The position numbers and the translations under genes are program-made. From Pyrocephalus nanus (Eukaryota; Chordata; Aves; Passeriformes; Tyrannidae): a stretch of DNA of 64,000 nt. This document shows, in pieces, positions 22,385 through 35,651 of this stretch. The notes beneath the pieces are model-generated. The model made no database searches, had not been told where the DNA came from, and saw only the letters and a program-made list of their open reading frames with translations. Each line of letters opens with the position of its first letter. Position 1 is the first letter of the stretch. The stretch is taken from contig CM076268.1 of NCBI GenBank assembly GCA_038380795.1, positions 27,103,501-27,167,500 of the forward strand. Reading direction: 5' to 3'.

Positions 22385-23477
22385 AAGTTGGGGATTTAGT
22401 TCTATACTAAAAAATTAATTCTCAAAGGTTTACTGCCAAGTTGAATATGCATCTTGGAATCCTAGTACGACTCATTTAGGCCTGATATTTCAACCCCCTG
22501 TGACTGAAAAATGAGGTATTGAGCTTTTTATTTTTGCTAGAGTGGATTAGACCATGAGGACATCAGAGACTGTTCTGTTTGCAGTCATAGTGAAATTTAA
22601 TAAATCAGAAGAAATGTTAATCTGTAGTTTGACTCAAGTAGACTGATGCTTATGTTATAAAGGACTCAAGTTGCATAAGATTGATGTATGGTTTTTAAAT
22701 ACACAACACCTTCATGTTGCTATGCCTCTTCTAAGCCTTAAATGGAATTATTTTGTTTTCTTTTCCTTGCGTGAGGTAAACTACTGCAACATTACTGAAT
22801 AAAATTTCTGCCCTAGAAGTTCAAATACGTATTACTTCCATAGCTTAATGGTAAAATCAGTGCAGACTATAATTGTTTAATTAACAAGAATTTGATCAGT
22901 TTGTGAAGAAAATACCTCAGAAATCCCCTTGCCATTACATAGGATGAAAAATCCTCATAACTAAAAGGTGTGTCTTTTTCGTGTTAATGTAATTACACCC
23001 TCCTAAAGCAATTCCCATTCATCTTTGAGCTGATTTTTTTTTTTCAAGTGAACTGTACGTGATCACTTAACAGGACCTTTTGAACTCCTGAGACAGTTGG
23101 AAGAGGCTAGAAGTTGAGGACAAAGTTACATTCTTACTGTTTCTGTGAAAAGTGGAGGTTGGATAGAGTAGAAAGATATAAATCATTGTTGATCAAGATC
23201 AAGTTGGCAGAACTGAGCTGTTGTGTGTGCTGCATGGAAGCTGGTGTGCCAGTCAGGAAGGAGGCATTGGCTGGCCAGCTGTTACTTCAACCATGTATTA
23301 CACATCCCATTTTTTTCTAGCACAGATGTAATGAAGATGCACAAAAAAAGATGGATTCCCTGTAGCAGGTGAGGGAGAGGGGAAGATGTATGCACACAGA
23401 GGTTTTATTTGTCCTATTGCATATGGAATGAATTGCTTAATGTATTTATCTTAATTTCTTCCTGAGACCCAAGGACC
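22385..23477. other. AT-rich non-coding stretch
   Basis: No gene, RNA gene or repeat family recognised here. Confidence 0.5.
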
Positions 23478-23598
23478 AATACTCCCATTTTATAGGCTGG
23501 AATTTTAGGCACAGCTAGATGAAGTCACCTCATCAGACTTCACTGGTTATGTGCTACAAAGCAGGAGAGTGAACCCTGGTCTCCAGAATCTCTGATTA
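23478..23598 (-). mobile_element. MIR SINE relic
   Basis: CTCCCATTTTATAGGCTGG, TTTAGGCACAGCTAGATGAA, AGCAGGAGAGTGAACCCTGG and TCTCCAGAATC occur in the order of the reverse-complement MIR core: the CCATTTTACAG box, the GAGGCACAG box, and the tRNA-like B-box end. It is highly diverged, as expected for an ancient amniote SINE. Confidence 0.65.
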
Positions 23599-26500
23599 CT
23601 GTTGGAACCACTTAAGAGAGCTATAAATATTTTTGATGCAAACAACCCCTCAGCCACAATCTGATGTCTCAGTTATGTGGTAATTTTGTCCAATTCTACT
23701 CAAGTCCCATGGCTTGGGGTTTTTTTTTTCCACATAAGCATAATGCTTTTGCAGTGGTATTGTTCAGATCTGGGCTGATAGAGACCTCAAGAACATTGCT
23801 GAAAGTTGTCTTTCTGGAAAACAGGTGTATTTATAAATAGGGACTATTAATTCTTTCTAAAGGATGAGTATGTCCACTTAACCTATTGCTAGTGCACTAT
23901 GAATATGCCATTGTCTGTTGTAAACATGTAGTTAGTAAATAGGAAAGGTCAGTCAGTACTTATTAACATAAAAATCTCGTTTAGATTTGCTGATCTCCTC
24001 GACAGTGCTTTGGTTCTCATGGCACACTGAGTTTTATGCTCTTTTTCTGTGTTTGGAACCATGGGTGTTTCAGTGCTCTTTTTGAAAGCTAATAACAGCA
24101 CTCAAAGGATGAGTTATGTGTCATGGTGAATGTAGATCATTGCTGCTACATCTGAACTGCTGCTGAGCTTCACAACATACTCCTGAAGCTCTTTTAACTC
24201 TTACCAAGTCTGTGAAAATATAGAAGAGCTGTGAAATGGAAAGCTTTGGTGTGGCTGCCAAACAACTTTCTCAGCTTCCTGCCCATCTTCCAAATGGACA
24301 GAGCTCCATCACAAAACTTTTGGTACCCTGCTTGGCATTCCTGGTGGTCAACTCACATGATAGACAGCCAAGGCTCAGATATTGAAAAAAAAAAAAATCT
24401 GTTCTGCATTGCGCTGTCAGCAGACAGTAGGGGCATAGGCTTTAGAAAGGCATAGTCACAGTATTTCCAGTTTATTTGGGAGTTTGTATGTTTTTGTAGG
24501 GTTTTTCCCCCTCTTTTTTTTTTTTTTTTTTTTTTTTCAAAAGCGAGGTACTATGACAGGCAGAGTAATAATGATGGGACATATTTGCAAACTCTTCTGG
24601 GTTAATCAGGCATACAAGTTAGACTGAGGGCAATGCTGGCTCTGTTCCCAATTCATACATATTCAGGTGATCTGTATAACTTAAAGAACTCTTTGAAGAG
24701 TTGTTTTTAATCATGAAATATGGTTCTGTGCTGACCATATTCATCCACAGTTTCTGTGAACCTAAAAAATTATGCTTTCCATCTGGTAACCAGAAATTTC
24801 TTTGTGTATTCCTAAGAGAAAGGCATAATTACTATAAGATATCTGGTTGCTGCTGAGCTGACCTTACTTGGCATTACAAATCAATAAATCACAGGCAGAC
24901 ATTTCTGTGTCACCTTTCTCAGGATATGAATTCTCCTACTTACGTGAGCATTTCTATTTTAGAACAGTGTAACCTACATAGGCATGTAAATACTGCAGCC
25001 AACACCACAGTACCTCTTCCTGAAGAACACCTCGTACAGTCAATATCTGCAATTTCTGCTTTCTTCACTTGCCTTTTCTGCATGCAGGTACATGAGCTCA
25101 GTTTGTTTCAGCATTTTCCAGAGTTTCATCTTTGTTTAAGCATATATTCTACTAGAACAGTAGGGTTAAAATCCTCTTTTCCCAAGCATTAAAAGAGATA
25201 AAGTTTGCAATGAAGTTTTGGATTTCTTTTACCTTTCATCCCTGTGTCCTGAAGTGTTCACAGGCAAGCTCTGACTGCCGTGTTGAGGAATATCTGATTA
25301 TTACCTGTAACACCTATCCCTGGAGGGCTTGATTAGTGACTACATGCTCTGTCTTGGAGCTGCAGAAGAGTTTTAGATTGCTGAGCCCATGCCATTGAAG
25401 GAGCTAGAGCTAAGGACTTGGGCAGGTGCTGAGACAACACTGCTTCCCAAGGGAAGGCATTTCTCACAGAAATTCCTTTCCAAGGACATGTGCCACCCCC
25501 TTCTGTAACAGGTGGTGTTTTCTGAGGGACCAGCCTTTACAAACTGCACCATTGCATATACATTGCAGGTTTTTTGTACCTCTGTTGCTGAACAGCAGTT
25601 ACATATTAATACCCACTTAAATGTTGAGTCAAAAGTATTTAGGCTTGTGTCCAATGTCACGTATTAATAACAACATATTGATATAATTACCTGGATGACT
25701 TCTTGGAATATAGGACTGTGCCTTTTTTTTATTACTCAGCCAGAGTGTCCTATGTGATTATTAATGAAAAAATTATGAAAATCTTCATTCGGTGTCCAGT
25801 AGAGAGGAAACTTCATGGTTTTGCTATTTTCATTTGTCACATGAAAGATAAATAAAAAGAAGATCTAGAGTTTAAACTTAAATTAATCTATTAGAAGAAA
25901 TCCCAGTAACATGACTACCTTTTCTGATAAGTGTGCTTCCTTATATTTTTTAATCTATTTTCCTTTTTTTTTTCCCCATTTCTCTGAATGTCCAAATCAG
26001 TGTTCATTTCTTAGCAATCCTGATAGTTTCTTCTTTGAGTCTGATAACTAGTTGACCTTCCAAACTGTATAGCATGATACTGCCTGCTCTTTAAGACTCA
26101 GGAATTTCTTAAAAATACCTAAGCCTAATAATGAAGAATTGTATTGTTATGGTTTTAATTCTTACTGATTTGTTATAATAATGTCATATTTAGAGAATCA
26201 GAATAGAAACTGATAAGCCTTGTCTTTGCAGCTCTGTGAAGTTTAGCAGCATTGTGTAATAATCCTCTTTTACTACTATGACATAAATCTATATACTGAT
26301 CAAGTAATTCAGAGGAACAAAAAAAGAGTATCCTATTTTAGGCCAACAGAAAAAATGTGGTCTTTAGCCTGATATATGTATCAGACCAGTTCTCACTTCC
26401 TTTCAAATGTATTCCACAGAGCACTTAAATGGTACAGAATCTAAAAGCTTAAGGGTCCTAATTACAATTAGCATACTTGAGTGTTGTGTTAAGTGCTAAT

Positions 26501-29500
26501 CTGAAGGTTGCCTTTGTGTATATTTTAGGAAATAAACCCCAAAGAACTAGGTGATAAAACTGGAATTTGCTTTCCTGAAATTAGGGGTTAATATTATCTG
26601 AATTTGCAAATTGGTTTGAATTTGAGCTATGTGAGTGTTTACAGTGGAACAAATCTCAGCTGACATAAGATGATATTGTTACACTGAAGTACCTCTATGA
26701 ACACTTTTTGCACTGAAAGATTGGGACTGTACTTGTTTATACTTGTTTATAAAGCCTCATGCAAAAATACGAGAAGTGTAAAGTATCACCTCCCCCATTC
26801 TATGCGCAGTAGGCATATAATAGTACAGCCAGTCATGCCAGAGACTTCTGGGGAACTGTTTAAAAGCAATTCTTTGTAAATCCGGAGTCTCATAACTTTG
26901 TTTCAGGCTGGCTGCAATGACATGCTGAGGAGAATGTTAGTAAGTAAATGAAGAAAATCAACTAGCATTATGTGCTCGACCCAAGATATTCTGCAGCCTC
27001 TGTTATACCCAAATAGAGCTCCTCTGCATCAGGAATAATTCTTGAAGATGGTTCTCTTCCTGCCTATTTCTAAACTGTATCATCATTCTCCTGGCACGGT
27101 AGCTGGACACTGAGAAAACCAAGAGGCCCTTGGGAGAAGTAGATCCTACAGTGCTCTGCATCATTCATCTTAACAATTGGACTAGGAGAAAAACTAGCAA
27201 CTAAAGGGGAAATTAAATCATGTAACTTTTCCTATAAAGGCAGTCATGACACAAAGTTCTACTATGCTGTCCAGAGACAACGTGACACTCTGCTGCAAAA
27301 CTTTCGGGAGTAGGAGGTGAGGCACAGCTTGAGTTACTTTAGCAGGTGTTTGCAATATATTTCACTCAGATTAATTTTGAGAAACACATCATGGTGATGG
27401 GGAGTGAATCAGGAAAGAAATAAAATTGTTAATTAACATTTAGATAACAATTTCTATTAGGAGACCATTTGCAAATGGTAATTTAGAAGTTAGTAAATGG
27501 CAAATAGGTGTTTAAAAAATTATTACAGAAGTTTATGAGGAACATGAGTAAATCTCTTTTGTGGAGCTGCATAAATATACCTGATCAAGCTAGAGAGTCT
27601 TTGTGAATGAGCTCATGAAGACTTTTTTGCCTAAATTTTGTTGGTGTGTTTGAACATTACTTTTAAACATTACATCTAGTTAGTCCCAAAATAAAGCAAA
27701 TGGTGTAAGTTATCTGTTAATAAAAGTTACTCCAAAAAGAGTCTCTCAGAAATTTCTGTCATGAATTTAAACCATGAAGAGCTAGAATATTTTTGGCCAA
27801 GGAGTTCGGATGCAGCTCTGCCTTGGGGCCTGACTGACTTGTAAAATGGAGGCATTAGCCAGTAGGTTGCTATGCTAACAGCTGCAGAGCCTGAAACATC
27901 TGAAGATACTCCTTCCCAAATGTACAATGTGAATTGTACCCTACTGCACCTTCTCAGCCTCCACTAATACTGACACAATACAAAATATCAGGAGCAGAAT
28001 AAAATTCCTCTTGTCTCTAGTCTGTACCATACATTCCCTTTATGCTTTTTCTTTCATCTGTGAGACTACAGGGCATATTTTGGATACTGGATGAATCTGC
28101 CTGACCTGCTAGCATATGAATATCCCTATCTGGACAGCTATAAATGACCATCTGTTTGGATTTTTTGTGGACTTTTGAAAGGTCTTTTTTTTTTTTTGCT
28201 TTTTATTATGCCACCAGACAATGTTTATCATCATAACAAGAAACTCCAGACTGTACTTTGTTGCCTCAGAATCACAGGTTGTTTTGCAGTTGAGGACTCT
28301 TATCTATCCGCTGGTCTCTTACTCCAGCCCAGATGTGTGATTGTCACCAAAACAGCAATGCTTTTTGTGTCCAAATCCTCCAAACCCTATTACAGTTGTC
28401 CTCAAGATTCTTTGGAAGGACCTGCAAATTTTGTCAATGTATAATATCAAAATCAAATCGTAGCTATCATATCATTCCCATTAGTCTGTGCCCCCAAACA
28501 ATTCAGGGTACTAACAGAAGTGTAGACAGCTCAAATTGTTGAAGGTTTAATCTGGGTGATTTCTGAATTACTTTCCTAGCAAACAAGACTGAAATAAGCC
28601 AAGAGTAATTTTTTCCATCTGAGCGAATATGATACTCCCTGCAGGATGGTTTTGATTTTTGAGCAGTTCTATTCCTAATTTATATGTCATTCTCCAGAAT
28701 CAAAGGTTAGGCCAAAATTGACAATTGCCTTGATTTTAAACTGTCAAGTTTCTAACAAGCAGCCAGCCTTGCTCAGCTGACATAATCATCAGTCTAGCCA
28801 GAATCTCAAGACTTAAGGATCAGAAGAGTCATTTCAGATTCCTGGTCTATTCATGGCAGTGGAAGTGTCCCTGCCCATGCTTTGATTCTATTTTTAATTC
28901 CTATGAGGTGAATTCACACTTTTTAGAAATATCTGACCTTAAACTAGGTTGATGTGGGACTGAGATACACTGATACCTCTCACAGAATTACGGTTTTCAA
29001 ACATAAGAACAAGATCTGCTTTCAGAATCAACTGATCACTGAGGTCTGTCCTCCACTGGGGTTTCTCTGGAAGCATATATTGGCATCACAAAAATATGGA
29101 ATGCCTTTGTTGAAAATGACACCTGATTCAGGACTGCTAAAATACATGGGCAGAAAGTTCCATTCAATATTCCACACAACCAGAAGCTGTCTTTCCTCTC
29201 AGTGAATTAAACAGAAGAATTGTTAGTTTGAATAGATCCTGGGGAAAAAAAAATATCCTCATACTATTTGTCATATTCTAAAAGGCATTTGTGCTGACCC
29301 TGAACCTCCTGTAACTGCTCTAAGTTAAACCTGCCCTTCCTGCTGGCCAAGTGGTTCAGTTTGAAAATCTCAGCTTTTATCAGTCCAACTGGGGAAGACT
29401 GAATTACCAACATAGGTCTAATAGAGCTCCTTGAACTGAAAGAACTAAGCCAAATACCAGTCTTATCAATTTGCTTTGGAAATGAAAACACTAATTATTT

Positions 29501-30086
29501 ATGGAGTTGTGCACTATTTCATGACATGCAATTTCATTTCCGACAGATCACATAATTGTATTACAGTGGATAGGATTTGCAAATGCAGGGTACTGATCCA
29601 AGCCCCTTCACTCTAAAAAGCTTGGATGATTGATAAGGATAAATTTTGATTTTTTTTATTCCTTTCTAATCTGTTTTCTTGCAAGTTTTAATGAATTATG
29701 AATGTGTTCATGCATGTGCCCAAGTGTAAAAGAGTGCATACTTTTTTCAGGCATTTTCGTTATAGCTTTCACTGAAATGACCTTTACAATATTAATACTT
29801 GAAGAGAGTGAAGCAGATATATTTCTGTAGATGTATTAGAACAACGAGGTCTTCACAGCTTAGGTTGTGTTTTTTTTGCCCAGGTAAAAAAACTTCAAAC
29901 AACAAGGTAAAAAGAAGAACCTGTACTGAAAGTTATTGGTTTTAATTTGTATACATTTTTTTTTCTGTCTCAGATACTCTGACCTTAATTGCAGGTTCTG
30001 CCTTCCTTCTGACATCAGTTTTACTTATTCGAAAAATTATATTGGTTAGATGTGAAATTAGTGTGTGAAAAATGTTATCTAACAAT
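23599..30086. other. Long AT-rich unique stretch
   Basis: Over 6 kb with no firmly recognised repeat or gene. It contains poly(T) runs at 24514-24537 and 28185-28197. A possible decayed CR1 end lies near 28860-28893 (GTGTCCCTGCCCATGC, then GATTCTATTTTT). All open frames are under 100 codons. Confidence 0.5.
24514..24537. repeat. Poly(T) tract, 24 nt
   Basis: Uninterrupted T run, the longest homopolymer in the window. No retroelement body is recognised on its minus-strand 5' side. Confidence 0.9.
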
Positions 30087-30365
30087 TAGAATCATAAAAT
30101 TGTTTAGATTGGAAAGAACAACGTTCCTTCTTAGAGGAAGACTTCTAAGATCATCAAGTCCAACCATTAACTTGCACTATCAAAACCACCACTAAACTTT
30201 GTCCCTAAGTGCCACATCTACATATCTTTTTAAAGCCTCCTAACTACTTCCCTGGACAGCCAATTCCAGTTCTTGATAACTCTTTTGGTGAAGAGATTCT
30301 TCCTAATATCCAACCAAACCTTACCCTGGTGCAACTTGAGGCCATTTCATCTCATCCTGTCACTT
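30087..30365 (-). mobile_element. CR1 LINE, 3'-terminal fragment
   Basis: The plus strand reads TAGAATCATAAAATTGTTTA, then TAAGATCATCAAGTCCAACC, AGCCAATTCCAGTTCTTGAT and GAGATTCTTCCTAATATCCA, ending at CTCATCCTGTCACTTG. This is a complete reverse-oriented CR1 3' UTR and the end of the reverse transcriptase region. Confidence 0.88.
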
Positions 30366-30379
30366 GTAGTAGGTTGTTG

Positions 30380-30625
30380 ACCTTTTCCCCTTGTATTTAT
30401 GGGGGCTTCATTCTGCTCCCTATCCCTGTTTTCCAGCTTAGGGAGCTGGGTACCTGGAGAACTTATCTTACTATTAAAGACTGAGGCAAAGAATGCATTA
30501 AGTACCTCCTGCATCCAGTATAGGATGAAGATTTTCCTTAGCAGTCATTTTGTTGCTAACATATTTATAGAAACGTTTTTTATTGTCTCTTACAGCAGTA
30601 GCTAGACTAAGCTTTAGATGAGCTA
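30380..30625 (-). mobile_element. Second CR1 LINE fragment (different 3' region)
   Basis: TATCCCTGTTTTCCAGCTTA, CCTGGAGAACTTATCTTACT, ATTAAAGACTGAGGCAAAGA and AACGTTTTTTATTGTC match the long 3' region of other avian CR1 subfamilies in reverse orientation. It abuts the CR1 end at 30087-30365, giving a composite of two insertions. Confidence 0.8.
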
Positions 30626-31629
30626 GAGATCACCAGAGCTCTGCTAAACCTTGTAGAAAAAATGTCCTATAGCTAGATTTTTCTTACATAAAATTTCAGC
30701 TGGCATGATCTGAATGACTCTCTCCTCTCTTCCACTTGTATTGTGTGACCTACCTTAACTTATGCAGTATCTTGTCCCAGAGTAAAACCAAACAAAATAA
30801 AAAGAGCAAGAATGTTATCTTTCTAAAGGTCATGTCTCTTATGATTAATGTGTTGTTTTGAACACAAATATCACTTAGTAATTATAATGTGAATGCAACT
30901 ACCACATTTTTAAGAGAAAAAGGGCTTGCTTATGTATTTATTTAGAGTTATGCTACCCAAAGCCATTTGGAGAATGAATGTTTCCCATAGGTATCCATCC
31001 ACACTGCATTCGCAAATCAGACCAAAAAATTGTAAAGGCCATGAGTTCTTTCATATTTTCACACTGCAACCTGTGATTTCAACCTGACATTTCCTGTCTG
31101 CCTTAGATGAGTGGCTTCTGTGCTAGCTTTTATTCTGTTGTTAAATACATGGTTAATAATGTGGAAGGTGAGGAGCGAAGGGGGAATGCTCATAGAATAT
31201 GGATGAAGGCAAAAGGAACTTTGTGTCTTGGGCAATCATAATTACTTTCCTTTTTTTCTCTTTGCTTTTTTTTTTTCCACTTGTGCAGTGTGAAAATGGT
31301 TCATGGACTGTCCTGAAATGCCAACTGTCTGTCAGTGTCATCCATCAAGGGTCGAACAAGGACTCACTCTGACAGACAGCTGTGCCTTAAAGGTAATTAC
31401 TTTAAACTCAGTAACACTGAATTAAGCACTGATTATAAAGGAAGACACTTAAGATCAATGTGGAATGTAAGGTGTTGCTTTGTGTTTATTTACAGCTACT
31501 TTGTTTACACTGTTGTAAACTGTGACATAAATTTATCTTCTTGCTGTCTTTAGATCACGTGAACTGTCTGTACTGATATTAGAGTGGGTGCTACCTGGCA
31601 CAGCAGCAGACTGCATTGATGTTAATGTT
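30626..31629. other. AT-rich non-coding stretch
   Basis: No gene or repeat family was recognised between the CR1 pair and the MIR relic. Confidence 0.5.
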
Positions 31630-31745
31630 ACTGATAGTGGTAGTCAAAGGAGCACAGGCTTGAAACTCAGGCATCGTGGCTCTGTCCCTGCCTCTGGGTG
31701 ATCTTGGGTGAATGTTTTATTTGCTCTCTACTTCAGAGTCCTCTG
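31630..31745 (+). mobile_element. MIR SINE relic
   Basis: CTGATAGTGGTAGTCAAAGG, AGCACAGGCTTGAAACTCAG, GGCTCTGTCCCTGCCTCTGG, GTGATCTTGGGTGAATGTTT and CTCTCTACTTCAG follow the 5' half of the MIR consensus in order: the tRNA-derived head and the beginning of the core. Heavily diverged. Confidence 0.72.
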
Positions 31746-33492
31746 CCCTCACTGGAGAAGAGATCCAGTGTACCCCCAGCTGGATAACTGCAAAAGAGAT
31801 CCAACATATCATTTGGAGGCCTGTGGCTTAAAAGATGGGTTTTCTTACTCTTTACTAGTTTTACTGACTACCATCAGTCAGTAAGATCAGTATTTTTTTT
31901 CAGTCATACATTTAAAAATCAGAGTAAGCAGACTGGGGCTGGGAGGATTAATATGTTTCCTATGATAGTAGAATTCTATTATTTAGAATTGTGCACTGCA
32001 TTTTTATTCTCAAAGACTGCATATGAAATACTATTTGCTGACTTCTCATCTATGTAATTAAAGCAAGCCAAATTATCAGAAGGGTTCTTATGAGGCTTAG
32101 CTGCTCTCCTATGTATTCACTGTTTTACATCCATTAAAAATCATCTTCTTTACCTTGTAAATTTTTAGAAAAGTTAGAGAAATTATTGTCAACTTATAGA
32201 GAGAAAAATAGGGTGCATTTGATTTTATTTTTTTTCCTAATTCTGTACTTAACTAAATAGCTATGGATTTTCTAACATGCTTTATCTGAAAATGCAATCA
32301 AACATTTCTGGTCTCTATCAGATGCTGTGAAGCTCTGCTTTTTTCCTCTAGACTGTTTTGAACACATGATGGTAACGGTCTCCTTCTTTAGGACCCTTAG
32401 CAAAGGAGCCTAAGAGGCTTCCCACCTCCATCCAAGGGCAGATTTAATTTTGAGATTGCTTTCTTAACTTAGGGAGCAATTGCATTCCCCGTTTGTAACT
32501 GGCCTTACATATTCTACAGCTCTGTGAGTGAGAATGTAGCCCATATTCTTTATGATGCCCTGTATTGCTAAATGCACTGCCTCTCCATAACTTCAATGTC
32601 AGAGACATGGCTCAGCTTCTATTTTCACTTCCCTTTCTGAGACACAGATCCTGGAGGAAGTACTGCATTTGTCAGTAAAAATTCTAATACATACATTCTG
32701 CTTTCTCAATCAGGAATGCCCAGGGTAAATTTTAAAGCAATCAGGAATACAGGGATGACTTTAATAGCACCAGGTGCACTGGTACAAAGTACCTCTCAGC
32801 AAATGGCAGAGAAAGTGTTAACACTCCCCTAGGCACTGGGAAAGAAAAGACCTCAGCTGGACCCACTGATTGCTGAGATTGTCAGCCCAGCAACCTGGTG
32901 ACTTGGGAAATATTTGCCATGTTGTAAAAAGAAACTCTCCAAATAGAAAGGTTTGCTACTATGTAAATGTGAATCTTTGGGTTGATTGAGAGATGTGAGA
33001 AAAAACTTTTCCTTATGCGATTTCATAGTTTGTTTCAGAGGTACTTGCAGCTGCCTGTAGCCTTTCTGAACTCTGTCTTTTCCTCATTGATGGTTTGTTT
33101 GTTCGATAAGACTCCTGGAAGTGCAAAAGTAGAAGAAGCTTTCACCTGTGAGTATAATTCAATTTCTGTATGGAAAGTGTCTTGACTCTTCTTTAACTCT
33201 GCTTTAACTTCTTCAGACTGAAATTCGAGGTAGTGGTAGAAAAGGCAACCTCATGCTTTCTGTCTTGTCCTCTTATTTGCTTTGTCTGATACTCTGCTGG
33301 CCTGTGAGGAAAAATTGAAGGAACTGGATTTTAGACCAAAAACAAGACAGCTGAGGCATGCAGCAGGCTTTTAAAATATTTTAAAATTTTCTGCAAGGAG
33401 GAAAAGGAATAACCTGTTCTGTTCAAGTTGTGAGACAAAAATTAATATGCTTAAACTGAAATAAAAGCAGATTTAGGAGGAGCTTTGTAGAA
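31746..33492. other. AT-rich non-coding stretch
   Basis: No gene recognised, and only short open frames. Confidence 0.5.
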
Positions 33493-33680
33493 AGAATGGT
33501 CCACTGACAAAGTTAATTAAGGACCAGAATAGATTGTATATAGAGCCTGGGAAAGCTTACTCATTGGAGGTTTTTAAAGTGGATACAGAACCATCTGTCA
33601 GAAATGCTTTAGTTGATTTGGGGCTGGTAGATGCACCAGGTGATCCATTTGAGTCTTTCTTACCCCTTTCTAGGATTTAG
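33493..33680 (+). mobile_element. Ancient CR1 LINE 3' fragment
   Basis: ACTGACAAAGTTAATTAAGG, ACCAGAATAGATTGTATA, TTGGAGGTTTTTAAAGTGGA, ACCATCTGTCAGAAATGCTT and GGTGATCCATTTGAG run in the order of the CR1 end found across reptiles and birds. Only a decayed tail (TAGGATTTAG) remains. It is older than the other CR1 copies here. Confidence 0.72.
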
Positions 33681-35532
33681 CAATAATGAACTAAAGAAAG
33701 GGGAAAGACTACCAAGCACCAGCAGCAGGGTAACCTTCATACTGCACTTTGAGACAGACTGGTTCACTTATGCAACTCTTGCTCCCACATCATGGCAGTA
33801 ACAGAGGGCTCCAAAAGTACTTAGAGTAAGTGATGTGAGTACATCCTGTCAGCCAGTGCAGTCCTGTGCTAAAGAAAACTTGCACAGCACTAACCAGGTC
33901 TGAACTCCAGGGAATCTGAACCCAAGATATCAGATTATACACAGAAATACTTCCTACATAACACATCTTGAGAAAGTGGTTGGGGCAAGGTTTTAAGGAA
34001 AGGAGGCCTATGTATGACCAGCCTCTTCATTGCTGCAGGTTTACCTAATCCCAAAGGGCCAGATGGGATTGCTATGTTTGAACACCATGAGGAGTATTTG
34101 AAGGGGGTACCAAGTGCTGAAAATACAGCTGTAATCAAAAACTTTTTCCCACATTACACAACTCTAGTCAAGCAGGTCAAGTATTCTCTGCCACCTTCCC
34201 ATCAGGCACTTACAGCGGAGGTGTGCTGATTGCTAAATCATTTGCTTTAAAGTAATAAGGATGTTTTTTGACTATTTGTTGTAGAGATGTGCATGATTCT
34301 GATTTACCATGAAGTGTTGTCAGTTTTAAAAGGAATGGAATCATGCACACTTGTATTAGGTTGAGGAATGGGATAGGAGTTCTTATCTTGGATGATATGG
34401 TTTCTTTTGTGTTATATTTGATGATTTTTGAGTAATAAAATTACCTGATGGTATAGAGGGTTAATCTAGTTTGTTCTTCCTGTAAACAGCAAACTGTTTT
34501 TAACTGGAGGTGAAGGGGTTAGTTAGTCTGTAATATCTGAATAAGTCGCACAGTGCTCATTTAAAAAGTTAATTTAGTTCATTTCTCTAGGAAATATTCT
34601 GCCTCCAGGAATTATCCTTGCTGCAAAAACAGTTCTGACTGTTTTCTATTGTCTATTAACATAATATTTTGAGGATATTTTCTATGGGAATGCTCAGACT
34701 TAGAGCTGTGCCCACCTGCAATGATATAACTAGCAAAGCAAACTGCATTATCCTCTCAGTAAGAATTTTAGTTCTTTATTTTTTTTAACCTGAGTTCTTG
34801 TAAATCAGCCACAGCAGCCAGTTTTAATGACTCCTCTAAGAGAAAGACAAACAACAATGGAAAAGCACTGTTTTTTAAGTTTAATCCAGAAGAAAAGAGA
34901 AGAGGCACTGCATTTTCCCCTCATAAATACCCTCCCTTCCCCATATATAACCGATTGTTGTTGCTTGCCCTGTGCTGGAATTTATGAGCTTCCCGAGCAT
35001 ACAAAAAGAAAAGCTGAGAAGTTGTTTTTCAGTGTTTGCTGCAAACAGCAGTCATTCAGCAATCTGCTCAAAGGACTGCACCAACAGAAGGGAACAAGAT
35101 GGCCATGGTCCAAAATAGTCAGATTCTAGTCATTACTTATTTAGTGATCCCCAAATAAGTTTACGTCAATAAAGGGATGAATTTGTTTGCACTGAAAGCC
35201 AGTGCATGATTTCTTGGTTTAATTTAGGTGAGGAATCCTTTCTGCCAACCACCCCTACAAAAACAAATTTCTCTGACATGCTTCAGTTTTGAAGGGAGAG
35301 AAAAATTGGAAAACCTTAAGGACTGAGTATCAAACCAAGATGATTAACTGACTTCTTTCTGATTGCCAGGCTTCTGCTCCTTCCATTTGTGGGGAATTCC
35401 CTCAACAGTAGTGTTGAGAGCCCTAAACAGAAATGGCAAAAAGAATGAATTCCTTAGATTTGCTAGCATTCTCTCTTTTCTCAGCAGACAGAATGTCTTG
35501 ATTTGTGAATTTTTAAGACTGTAAGTTACAAC
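33681..35532. other. Non-coding stretch with one protein-like open segment
   Basis: No recognised repeat. A plus-strand segment at 34039-34175 is open and lies between AG and GT splice-like dinucleotides. Its peptide, which begins LPNPKGPDGIAMFEHHEEYL, is not recognised. The acceptor tract is short and the donor (CAG|GTCAAG) is weak. Confidence 0.4.
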
Positions 35533-35592
35533 CATAGAATCATAAAATAGATGAGGTTCGAAGGGATCTCTGCAGGTAATCATCCAAGTCTT
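35533..35592 (-). mobile_element. CR1 LINE 3' end, short
   Basis: CATAGAATCATAAAATAGAT, GAGGTTCGAAGGGATCTCTG and CATCCAAGTC form the last 60 bp of a reverse-oriented CR1. Confidence 0.75.
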
Positions 35593-35651
35593 ATCGCTGT
35601 TCTAAAAGTCATGGGTTACAGTAATATAATTCTAAATCTGGTAGTTTATTT

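Noticed and set aside
31345..31365. B-box-like GGTCGAAC, possible tRNA
   Set aside because: No A box, acceptor stem or cloverleaf can be built around it.
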